NCBI RefSeq assembly: GCF_009903685.1
Contig: NZ_JAAABI010000008.1
Span: 55,344 to 119,343, forward strand
Reading direction: 5' to 3'
DNA: 64,000 bases
From: Flagellimonas ochracea
Lineage (GTDB): Bacteria > Bacteroidota > Bacteroidia > Flavobacteriales > Flavobacteriaceae
In this document: positions 36,247 through 44,397 of the stretch, piece after piece
Layout of the letters: every line of letters starts with the position of its first letter
Numbering within the stretch: position 1 is the stretch's first letter
Program-made: the position numbers and the translations under genes
Notes under the pieces: generated by a model
What the model was told of the DNA's origin: nothing
The model's database searches: none
The model's input: only the letters and a program-made list of their open reading frames with translations

Positions 36247-37311
36247 ATGAAAAAAAAGTCTTTAATTGGCATTGGGCTTTTGGTCTTATGCAGTTTCCAG
36301 AAAAAGAAATCACCTGTTGAACACAATTTTTCAAGTTACCTGGAGAGCTATAAGGATTCGCCAGGTGTGTCCTTGTTGGTTTTTGTACATGGGAACATTC
36401 TGTTCAACGATGCAGCAGGATATGCTAATTTTGAAAATAGAATACCATCAAAGGCCGATCATGTCTATGCCGTGGGGTCTATATCAAAACAATTCACCGC
36501 TGCTGCAATAATGCAACTGGTTGAGCGGGGAAAACTTGATTTGAACCATAGGATAAATCAGTATTTCCCACGTATTAATGGGACAATTACAGTAAAGCAT
36601 TTATTGGAGCACACCAGTGGAATATCGGATGTGTTCTTAGAGGAGAAATTTCTGAAAGTATACGGTCTGTATTTATCCCCGGAAGAAAAAATGGACTATG
36701 TTATAAATAACATTACCTATGCCTTTCCCCCAGGCACGAAATATGCCTATAGTAATACCGGATATACACTTTTAAGCCGCATTGTAGAGAAGGTCTCCGG
36801 CATAACTTTTTCAGACTATTTGGCGCAAAATATCTTTGAACCTCTTGAGATGCTTTCGACGTCGGTGGGCAATTCAGACAAACTAATAAACAATTCTGCC
36901 AGTGGATATAATATTGATCGCAATGGAGATTTTGTTCCTGCCATTTATCTCCCGTTCGATTTGGACTGGGTATTGGGTGCAGGCAATTGCTATTCTACTA
37001 CCGAGGATTTACTAAAATGGATTAAGGGCCTTGAGGAGAACAACATACTATCACAGGAATCTGTTAACCTTATAACTTCCAAGAATAAGGAAGGTTCAAA
37101 TCAAAAGTCAGGCAATGCATACGGATTTAAGGTTGAAATAAATAATGAGGTTAAGGTGCTGAAGAAAAGTGGTGCGATTAACGGGTTTCAATCAAATCTT
37201 GTTTGGATACCTGAAAGGGACATTATAGTGATAGGATTAACCAATAGGGTAGATGCTGCCCCCACTTTTGTTTATAAAATCGGAGAGGAATTGGCGGGTC
37301 TCAAAAACTGA
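36247..37311 (+). CDS. Exported serine hydrolase (beta-lactamase/class C fold)
   Basis: A 354-residue protein with an N-terminal hydrophobic segment (SLIGIGLLVLCSF; the Cys may be lipidated, lipobox weak). The active-site triad motifs are intact: S-x-x-K in VGSISKQFTAAAI, Y-S-N in YAYSNTGYTLL, and K-S-G in KKSGAINGF. Such beta-lactamase-related proteins are usually D-amino-peptidases or esterases rather than resistance enzymes. It is divergent from the membrane AraC regulator and is the first of a row of exported hydrolases in the island. Confidence 0.9.
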   Translation: MKKKSLIGIGLLVLCSFQKKKSPVEHNFSSYLESYKDSPGVSLLVFVHGNILFNDAAGYANFENRIPSKADHVYAVGSISKQFTAAAIMQLVERGKLDLNHRINQYFPRINGTITVKHLLEHTSGISDVFLEEKFLKVYGLYLSPEEKMDYVINNITYAFPPGTKYAYSNTGYTLLSRIVEKVSGITFSDYLAQNIFEPLEMLSTSVGNSDKLINNSASGYNIDRNGDFVPAIYLPFDLDWVLGAGNCYSTTEDLLKWIKGLEENNILSQESVNLITSKNKEGSNQKSGNAYGFKVEINNEVKVLKKSGAINGFQSNLVWIPERDIIVIGLTNRVDAAPTFVYKIGEELAGLKN

Positions 37312-37504
37312 TAACCGGATTGGTAAGTAACGGGTACAAGCCATCTTCTTAGGGGGAACTCCTAATTTCCGCTGAATGATATTAGGACATGGGAATCAAT
37401 ACATATGCCCTTCTTTATTGTATAATTGTTTTTAAAATTTCAAAAATATTTCCCATTTCATGATGTGGGACTTTTGAAATGAATTGTGTTAGGATATTTA
37501 CAGA

Positions 37505-38023
37505 ATGAGGATTCTCTTAACCATTCTATGTGCCATTCAAGCTTTCTGTTCCATAGCTCAAAAGAATGAAAAGATGGACAAGATAATAATAGAAGCTGCT
37601 ATTTTGAATTGCCCCAGCGACTTAGCATTTAGCATGTTCACAGAAAGTAAGCACCTTGAAAAATGGCTCACAGCCAAGGCAGATGTCGAATTGAAGGTTG
37701 GTGGCAAATATGAGCTTTTCTGGGAACCGAATATTCCGGAAAACAACAGCACGTTAGGATGTAAGATTCTTGCTTTTGAGAAACCTCATTACATCACATT
37801 TGAATGGAGGGGGCCTACGCAATACAAGCATTTCATGAACAATGTGAGACCTCTAACCCAGGTTACCGTTTTAATTAGGGAAAAAAGTGATGAAACTAAG
37901 GTTACACTAATTCATTCAGGATGGAGGAGGTCTAAGGAATGGGAAGAGGCTGAGCAATATTTTGCAAATGCATGGAGAGGGGCGTTTATGCAATTGGGAG
38001 ATTACGCTAAGTCGTTTAATTAA
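37505..38023 (+). CDS. Exported SRPBCC/AHSA1-like protein
   Basis: A 172-residue protein with signal peptide (MRILLTILCAIQAFCSIAQ) followed by an SRPBCC fold: IIIEAAILNCPSDLAFSMFTESKHLEKWL, VGGKYELFWEP, ITFEWRGP, and VTLIHSGWRRSKEWEEAEQYFANAWRGAF. These helix-grip proteins bind hydrophobic ligands; AHSA1-like members are normally cytoplasmic, so the signal peptide is noteworthy. It stops 8 bp before the aspartic protease gene and is probably co-transcribed with it. Ligand unknown. Confidence 0.87.
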   Translation: MRILLTILCAIQAFCSIAQKNEKMDKIIIEAAILNCPSDLAFSMFTESKHLEKWLTAKADVELKVGGKYELFWEPNIPENNSTLGCKILAFEKPHYITFEWRGPTQYKHFMNNVRPLTQVTVLIREKSDETKVTLIHSGWRRSKEWEEAEQYFANAWRGAFMQLGDYAKSFN

Positions 38024-38031
38024 ATAACATA

Positions 38032-39513
38032 ATGATAGATACCTTTAAGACTTCAATGCTTTTATTGCTGATTTTGTTTTTGACACTTTCATGCCGCGAA
38101 GATGATAGCAAAACTTCGGTTAGCGAAATTCAGGTTTTTCAACTAACCGGAGAAGCCAAGTTCGCAGGTTCGATGCTCCCGCTGGAGCTATTGCTATCCG
38201 AGGATGGGAGATTTATTTCTAACATCGACGGGTGGGCGGATCAAACAATTGTATTTAATGGTCAAGACCTATTTTATATTGAAAACGGAGTGGGGCCTAT
38301 TAAAGTTTCATTCCTGGAAAAGGAGTTGCTCGCATTGACACATTTGATAATTGCTGATTCAGGTCTTATAACTGATTTTAAAGAGACGACTGAAGACAAT
38401 CAAATAACTTTTGGGAAGCTCCAGATCGAAGTCGAATCCAGTAATAATAACTTTCATCTAATAGCCTCGAATTCCCCTGGACAAGAAAAAGTCTCTTTTC
38501 ATGGAACCAATAAATATGAAAGTTACAATTACCCTGATAGCATAGAGTTTGATTGGGGGTTTGATCTAACAGGCTACCATATCAGGTCGGTAAGTAGGGA
38601 ATCTATATCCAAGGATATTTTCAACCCTCCTTCTTACGCAGCTTTGGGCGTTAGATTTAATTCACAAGAAAAATCAAAACTAGAAACTTTTAGAACAGAG
38701 TCTGGGAACTTGTTTATAAAACCAAAGATAAATGGGAAAGCCTATGGATGGTTTCTATTTGATTCTGGTGCAGGTATTTCACTATTGAGTACAGAAATTG
38801 CTAATGAATTGGATTGTCCAGTGCTTGGAGTAAAAAAGGTTATGGGAGTAGGAGGAACTTCCGGGAGAAGAGGAGTCAGATCCGTTCAGAATATTAGTAT
38901 CGGCCCATTGGTGATTGATGAATTATCTATGTTGGAATACAATCCAGATAAGAGCAAAGCAAATAAAATCATTAATGGGCCCGTTGATGGAGTCATAGGT
39001 TGGGACCTTTTGATAAGGTCCGTTATAGAAGTGGACCTTATCAGTGGCCAAGTTTCAATTTTTGAACCAGGCAAATATAAACTGGATAAGAAAAACTATG
39101 AAGATTTGTACCTACACTGGAAAGTCCCATATGTCATTGCCGAATTTGAATCTAAGAAAGGCTACTTCATGGTAGATACGGGTGCTGGTAATAAGGGGGT
39201 GATATTCCATTCGCTTGCCGTTGACCGATTAGGTTTGTTAGGTGATGATAGAGCAACTATAAAGGCTTCTGTTACTGGTGCCGGTGGGACTGTAAATGCT
39301 GAATATGGTGTGTTAGACTGGTTTGATGTCGCTAATGAAAAACAGTTTGATTTAGATGCAATTTTTATGACAGGTGAGGATGGCGAAGCCGACCTTTATA
39401 CCCATGGTTTCATGGGTACTAAGGCCCTCGGCTTTTCTAAAATCATTTTTGATTATCCAAACAATAGAATAGGATTTGTTCCCCTTAAAGACAAAGGCCA
39501 ATTAAGGAATTGA
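38032..39513 (+). CDS. Tandem retropepsin-like aspartic protease lipoprotein
   Basis: A 493-residue protein with a lipoprotein-type signal ending LSC and an acidic REDDSK start. After a roughly 190-residue N-terminal domain there are two retropepsin-like modules: KINGKAYGWFLFDSGAGISLL with D-S-G (about 235-250) and later ESKKGYFMVDTGAGNKGV with D-T-G (about 378-395), each followed by hydrophobic-hydrophobic-G motifs such as DGVIGWDLL and HGFMGTKAL. Two half-sites on one chain could fold as an internal dimer, as in pepsins. Likely an outer-membrane or periplasmic peptidase; substrate unknown. It sits among other exported hydrolases. Confidence 0.85.
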   Translation: MIDTFKTSMLLLLILFLTLSCREDDSKTSVSEIQVFQLTGEAKFAGSMLPLELLLSEDGRFISNIDGWADQTIVFNGQDLFYIENGVGPIKVSFLEKELLALTHLIIADSGLITDFKETTEDNQITFGKLQIEVESSNNNFHLIASNSPGQEKVSFHGTNKYESYNYPDSIEFDWGFDLTGYHIRSVSRESISKDIFNPPSYAALGVRFNSQEKSKLETFRTESGNLFIKPKINGKAYGWFLFDSGAGISLLSTEIANELDCPVLGVKKVMGVGGTSGRRGVRSVQNISIGPLVIDELSMLEYNPDKSKANKIINGPVDGVIGWDLLIRSVIEVDLISGQVSIFEPGKYKLDKKNYEDLYLHWKVPYVIAEFESKKGYFMVDTGAGNKGVIFHSLAVDRLGLLGDDRATIKASVTGAGGTVNAEYGVLDWFDVANEKQFDLDAIFMTGEDGEADLYTHGFMGTKALGFSKIIFDYPNNRIGFVPLKDKGQLRN

Positions 39514-39599
39514 AATGAAATACTTAAATATACCCGGAAACCATCAATGTATGAGATGATTTGTCTAAGTTTTGTATCAATAATGAAATCTATCCCAAA

Positions 39600-41426
39600 A
39601 TGAAATCTATCCCAATCACATTTCTAATTATAGCGGTTTCACTTAAAGTTTACCCACAACATAAAGCAAACTCATTTGATGAGTTTGAAATTGACATCGA
39701 TGGTATCCAATTGCCCATGGAGAAGGCTATGGAAGACAGAAATATAAATGGAATAAGTCTAGCTGTTTTTGAAAACTATAAGATAAAAGAACTTCAAGCA
39801 TGGGGTCTGAAAGATGCAGTATCCAAAGATGAAATGAACGAAAACACCATCTTTTGTACGGCGTCAATTGCAAAGCCAATATCAGCATTATTATTTGCTA
39901 TTCTGGAGGATAAAGGACTCATTAATCTAAAAGCCGATGTTTCGGTGTTTCTAAAGAGGTGGAAGATTCCTGTCAATGAAAAAAATGCAGGAATTAAACT
40001 GACTTTTGAACATTTATTGAGCCACACGGCAGGAACAAGCCAGCATGGTCACATCGATTTCTATTCGGGAGATTCGATTCCCACACCAGTTCAAAGTTTG
40101 AATGGCCAAATAGCTGGCGGTAACAGGGCTCTACGGTTTTTAGATATACCCGGAACCTCGTGGAGGTATAGTGGCGGAGCATATGTGATTGCGCAAATTG
40201 CCCTAGAAGATTATTTGGGAAAATCATTTGCTGAAATCGCCAAAGAACACCTATTTGACCCATTGGAATTAAAGAATACAACCTTTTATCAGCCAAATGA
40301 ACCACAGTTTGCCTATACCAATGTTGCTAAATCACACGATGACCAAGGAAACCTGATTCGCGATGGAATACAGATTACTCCCCAACTTGCACCATCCGGA
40401 CTTTGGAGTACTCCCGAGGAATTGTCCCTTGTTATCATAGAGATCCAAAAAGCTTTAGCCGGAATCAAAACGGACATAATTTCTGATTCTTGTGCCAATC
40501 GAGTTACGGAAGTCATTACGACTGATGTAATGGGTGGCTGGAGTTTAGGTTGGGAGCGTAGATATAGATTTGGAAACAGGGATTGGTTTTCACATGGTGG
40601 TGCGAATACGGGTATGGGAGGTTATGTGTATGGTACAATGGAAGAGGGTAATGGTATGGTGATTCTCGGAAATGCTGGCAATAGAATTAGAATACCAGTT
40701 GAAAACGCAATTAGAGATAAAATCATCGATTCTAATAAGTGGAAAGTCTCTTTAGATACTTCAGAATATAAACCAATCGGCCCAAGCTTCGGTAAGAAAT
40801 TAGCGGGCAATTATTGTAGCTATGATTTTGCGGAATTGATTCCTGTTGAATATCTGGATGGACGACTATGGATCAAAAATTTTGACGGTGGGAGAACTTT
40901 GGAATTGTTCCATTTAGGTCATAAAACTTTTAAGGTGGATGAGTCGAATAGATTATTAAGATTCAATCAAATTAGCCCTTGGGACAATAAGCCTTACTTG
41001 ACAGTAATTTTTCAGAATGGAGTTTACACTGATGTTAAATATAGTTTTTTCAAAGTAGGCGAAAGGTTGCCCATAGAATACCTTCTTGAAGAGGACTATA
41101 ACCTTTTTTCATCAGAATATCAAAGGATAGTAGAAAGTTATCCAAATAGCGATCTGGTAAGCGAAAGCTATTTCTATAGGATGGGAAATGCAGAGTTGGC
41201 AAAAGATAATGCAGCTAATGCAATAAAAATCTTCAAAGCCATGACCGAGATTTTCCCGGAAAGCATCCATGCGTTTAACGGTTTAGCCAAATCCTACATG
41301 CAAATCGGAGATAATAAAAAGGCAGTCGATAATTTTCAAATAACGCTCGAAAAACTACAAAACGAAGAAAAGAAGAATGAAGCATGGATTAAGTGGGTAA
41401 GAGAGCAATTGGAAAAACTCAATTAA
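39600..41426 (+). CDS. Exported serine hydrolase (beta-lactamase fold) with TPR tail
   Basis: Start ATG 39600 (MKSIPITFLIIAVSLKVYPQ) gives a signal peptide and 608 residues; a TTG-led extension to 39561 is unlikely. Motifs: S-x-x-K in TASIAKPISAL, Y-S-G in WRYSGGAYVIA (usual Y-x-N altered), H-G-G in SHGGANTGMGG. The last about 110 residues carry TPR-like helices (AANAIKIFKAMTEIFPES, FNGLAKSYMQIGDNKKAVDN). The start codon lies in a perfect 17-bp tandem duplication. It belongs to the exported-hydrolase cargo of the island; the altered second motif suggests esterase or peptidase rather than beta-lactamase activity. Confidence 0.88.
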   Translation: MKSIPITFLIIAVSLKVYPQHKANSFDEFEIDIDGIQLPMEKAMEDRNINGISLAVFENYKIKELQAWGLKDAVSKDEMNENTIFCTASIAKPISALLFAILEDKGLINLKADVSVFLKRWKIPVNEKNAGIKLTFEHLLSHTAGTSQHGHIDFYSGDSIPTPVQSLNGQIAGGNRALRFLDIPGTSWRYSGGAYVIAQIALEDYLGKSFAEIAKEHLFDPLELKNTTFYQPNEPQFAYTNVAKSHDDQGNLIRDGIQITPQLAPSGLWSTPEELSLVIIEIQKALAGIKTDIISDSCANRVTEVITTDVMGGWSLGWERRYRFGNRDWFSHGGANTGMGGYVYGTMEEGNGMVILGNAGNRIRIPVENAIRDKIIDSNKWKVSLDTSEYKPIGPSFGKKLAGNYCSYDFAELIPVEYLDGRLWIKNFDGGRTLELFHLGHKTFKVDESNRLLRFNQISPWDNKPYLTVIFQNGVYTDVKYSFFKVGERLPIEYLLEEDYNLFSSEYQRIVESYPNSDLVSESYFYRMGNAELAKDNAANAIKIFKAMTEIFPESIHAFNGLAKSYMQIGDNKKAVDNFQITLEKLQNEEKKNEAWIKWVREQLEKLN

Positions 41427-41535
41427 GTATCATATCAGGAATTAGGATGCTCACAAATTTCGTTTCCAATACTTTCAATTAAAATAACAAGTTATGGTGT
41501 CAATCTCAGGCATTATTGCCAAAATAGGAAATTAG

Positions 41536-42969
41536 ATGTACAAAAGAAATCAATTCATATACAATGTATATTGTTTGGGACTATTACTAAGCCTGAATCT
41601 TCAGGCTCAGCATGAAGATATAGAACGGGTAATAGAAGATTTTAGATTGGGAATCATTCATCTGGAAAGTGAGCAACAATGGTCCAGGTTATTTTTGCAT
41701 GACTCTATTACATGGGCTATGATAAGGGAAGGAAAGACAGAAATAGACCATTATGAAAAAGATCCCCATTGGAAGTTTTTCAGTAGTGACCCCATATCTT
41801 TCTTCAGATTCTTAAAAGCAAAAAATAGTGAGTTCGAGGAGAAGTTTTATGATGTTTCCATTTCAAGTTCCGGTCAGTTTTCAACCGTAGATTTTTTGTA
41901 TTCATTCAACTCGAACGGTCAAGTGCTAAACTGGGGCAAGGAGTATTGGTCCCTACTAAAAGTAAAAGAGGATTGGAAAATTACCAGTGTAACCTGGACG
42001 GAAAACTCTTCAGATATTGAGAAGTGTACATTTTGTGATACTAAATCTTTTTATTTAGATCGTTATAGGTGTCCACCTTGCCCATTTGATTGTGATGATC
42101 ATTTTTATGATAAGCCTGGAGAATGCCCAGTTTGCCAAATGTCTCTGATAAAAGTAGTCGACCGAGCATATGAAGGCTATGACAGGGCTAACTTCTTCCT
42201 TCAGAATGGAGATGTACAGTTGTATACGGCCTATTATACCCCTAAGGATTTAGATAAGATTAGTGGAGCACTAATAATCGGACATGGTTCTGCACCTACA
42301 ACCTATGAAGATCTTTCATTTTACATTAAAATAGGAACGCAACTAAACATGGCAATCCTTGCTTTTGATAAAAGAGGGGCAGGTTTGTCATCAGGTGAGT
42401 ATGAAAACTTTACAGTTGAAGGCAGTGAAGCTTGGTTTGATCTGCTCTCAGAGGATCTTTTAGCAGGTTTGAATTGGTTGAAAAATAGAGCTGAATTGAA
42501 AAAAAAGCCAATTGGCCTTATAGGAGGAAGTCAAGCGGGATGGATAATGCCATTAGCTGCTTCAAAATCTGATGCAGTTGATTTTATTATTATTGGAGAA
42601 GGTGCAGCTGTTTCGGCAGGGGAAGAGGATTATTTCAGCATACAAACAGAAGATGGAACTGCAACAGGTAAATCTATACAAGAGGCAGATGAAATTCTGA
42701 AAGGATTTAATGGGAACAAAGGGTTTGACCCCCATCAAATTCTAAAAAAAATCAATACCCTAACCTTATGGATTTTTGGCACTAATGATCCGGTAATTCC
42801 AGTAGATGCCTCATTAAGAGCACTTGAAAAAATGAACAGCTCGAATTTTGATATTGAAATATTAGAAAATGGTGATCACAGTTTTGTTAATACAGTAACA
42901 GGGGAGAGATATGACCTTTATAAAATAGTAAGGTCCTGGCTTGAGAAAATAGGATTGCTTAAATTCTAA
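41536..42969 (+). CDS. NTF2-like / metal-binding domain / alpha-beta hydrolase fusion, exported
   Basis: A 477-residue protein with signal peptide (ending LNLQAQ). Residues about 25-155 resemble an NTF2/SnoaL-like domain. Residues about 170-205 match the short heavy-metal-binding domain of efflux proteins (Y-x-C-P...PGECPVCQMSLIKV) with Cys pairs at RCPPCPFDCDD, preceded by another pair, KCTFCDT. Residues about 220-477 are an alpha/beta hydrolase with GHGSAPTTYE oxyanion loop, GGSQAGW nucleophile elbow, acid in GTNDPVIP and His in NGDHSF. I know of no described family with this order. It may be a metal-sensing or metal-bridged periplasmic esterase (inference). Confidence 0.82.
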   Translation: MYKRNQFIYNVYCLGLLLSLNLQAQHEDIERVIEDFRLGIIHLESEQQWSRLFLHDSITWAMIREGKTEIDHYEKDPHWKFFSSDPISFFRFLKAKNSEFEEKFYDVSISSSGQFSTVDFLYSFNSNGQVLNWGKEYWSLLKVKEDWKITSVTWTENSSDIEKCTFCDTKSFYLDRYRCPPCPFDCDDHFYDKPGECPVCQMSLIKVVDRAYEGYDRANFFLQNGDVQLYTAYYTPKDLDKISGALIIGHGSAPTTYEDLSFYIKIGTQLNMAILAFDKRGAGLSSGEYENFTVEGSEAWFDLLSEDLLAGLNWLKNRAELKKKPIGLIGGSQAGWIMPLAASKSDAVDFIIIGEGAAVSAGEEDYFSIQTEDGTATGKSIQEADEILKGFNGNKGFDPHQILKKINTLTLWIFGTNDPVIPVDASLRALEKMNSSNFDIEILENGDHSFVNTVTGERYDLYKIVRSWLEKIGLLKF

Positions 42970-42999
42970 TTTATTATTGATAATCTTTTTTTGGATTGA

Positions 43000-43224
43000 G
43001 TGGGTCAAAGAACAAATAAAGAATTTAAAATTATTAATAAAAAAATGATGCTTGCATTACATAGTGATAACCCCACGTATATTTACCCAATAGATGAAAA
43101 TACATTCTATTCTGATTTAATTCCACTAAAAATCACTTTTGAAAAAACAGATGACAAAAAAACACAAAACCCTGAATTTGACCACGGGAATGAGTTTGTA
43201 AAAGTCATAGAAAGGATAAAATAA
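43000..43224 (+). pseudogene. C-terminal remnant of a serine hydrolase
   Basis: A GTG-led frame of 74 codons. The part KKMMLALHSDNPTYIYPIDENTFYSDLIPLKITFEK ... NEFVKVIERIK looks like the beta-strand C-terminal domain that follows beta-lactamase-fold hydrolases, without any catalytic part. It has no signal peptide or plausible start and probably is what remains of a third hydrolase gene in the island. Confidence 0.4.
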
Positions 43225-43759
43225 CTACCCCATAACATTGTGTATAAGTAAATAGCGGCTTAAATGATAAAAAGAAAGTATAAACACAAAGCAAAAGTCA
43301 ATGCCAAACTGAAAGGTTTGTGAGTAGCAATCCGCTACTATTTATAAACTAGACCCATAAAGGCCAATTACAGCACACAACTCCCAATCGAGAGAAAACC
43401 AACATATTGCCTAGGCTTTTGTTTTTAAAAAATAGCCAAGAATTGACTTATAACCTCTTTTATCCTAAAAACACCTCTATAAATCTCTTAAAATCTAATA
43501 ATGCAGGTTTCTTTTTTACAATGCCTTTTACCTTAATGTAAAAGGTTCTTAGAATTTGACTTTATCAAAAATTCGGAGAAGCGAGAGGGTAACACGCCAA
43601 GGCGGTGCTACGTATATGATTTGCTCTGCAAAACCCCATGAACACTGGGGTAGCGGCAATTGATGACATATCCCCCAAAAACCAAGAATGGGTCAAATCC
43701 CTTGGGAAGGCCCATGAACAGTGGACGATAATGACCCATTTATACCAAAAACAAGGATA
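43225..43759. other. Structured gene-free region before the mobilization gene
   Basis: No gene is supported. Structures seen: a hairpin CCTTTTAC/GTAAAAGG (43524-43531 and 43538-43545, loop CTTAAT), a hairpin CCCCA/TGGGG around TGAACAC (43634-43650) with a second CCCATGAACA copy at 43711-43720, and a 9-bp inverted repeat AATGGGTCA/TGACCCATT (43687-43695 and 43732-43740) ending 19 bp before the mobilization gene. Such structure next to a mob gene is what an oriT or its control region looks like; unproven here. An imperfect pair TAAATAGCGG/CCGCTA..TATTTATA lies around 43249-43350. Confidence 0.5.
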
Positions 43760-44287
43760 ATGGAACGATTCTATACCATACGCTTCAAGCGAAGGACCGC
43801 CCAAAGGTTCAAACAGTTCTCCAAAAAGGTGGGAAGGACATATTCCCTTACGTTGGACACTGTCATGGACTTTTTCGAGTGGCACGGCTTCAACCCAGGT
43901 GACAGGTTTGAAAAAAGTATTTATCGGGAGATCCTTAAGAACCGGAAACGCACCGAGGCCTCAATTGCGATCATCCGTGACATCGAGGTCACACAGACCA
44001 GGCCCACCAACGCCATCCTCCATGCCTTGTTGGAACAAAAGGTCAAACATGAAAGACCGATGAGGGTGATGAAAAAGAAAATCAAGGAACAGCCCGAAAT
44101 AGAGATAACCGTTCCCAAGATCCGCTATGAAAGGCTAACGGACAAAATGGAAAGGCTCAAAAGGGAGAGCCAATATGTGGTGGAGAATGTCACATTGAAA
44201 AAGCCTTCTTTTGGTAAACCCTATCTAAAGCTGGAGATTACGGAAGGTGAGCTAGAAAACTACAAAAGGACACTTAGGAACCTATAG
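43760..44287 (+). CDS. BfmA/BtgA-like mobilization protein
   Basis: Start ATG 43760 (MERFYTIRFKRRTAQRFKQF) gives 175 very basic residues. The N-terminus looks like a short DNA-binding beta-strand/helix (RHH-like) unit, followed by SLTLDTVMDFFEWHGFNP and FEKSIYREILKNRKRTEASIAIIRDIEVTQTRPTNAIL, which is the pattern of BfmA/BtgA auxiliary proteins of Bacteroidota mobilizable elements, then a coiled tail. These assist a relaxase at oriT; no relaxase gene follows here, so the module is incomplete. Its base composition is visibly more GC-rich than the hydrolase genes to its left. Confidence 0.8.
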   Translation: MERFYTIRFKRRTAQRFKQFSKKVGRTYSLTLDTVMDFFEWHGFNPGDRFEKSIYREILKNRKRTEASIAIIRDIEVTQTRPTNAILHALLEQKVKHERPMRVMKKKIKEQPEIEITVPKIRYERLTDKMERLKRESQYVVENVTLKKPSFGKPYLKLEITEGELENYKRTLRNL

Positions 44288-44397
44288 ATAGTTTAAGAAA
44301 CCGTATTTAGCTTTCCACCAAGCTCAGCAGGTTTGTTTTGGTAAGATTGGGCTTGCAGCGCAAAACATGGTTTTGCTCGCCCATTCTTTGTCCAAAG

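Noticed and set aside
43232..43360. Integron attC-like palindrome around TAACATTGTGTATAA
   Set aside because: Arms pair only partly and no R'/R'' core pair can be defined; no integron integrase is present.
43565..43885. Minus-strand 106-codon frame over the mobilization gene start
   Set aside because: It is opposite the basic BfmA-like protein and its structured leader, and its composition looks like a shadow.
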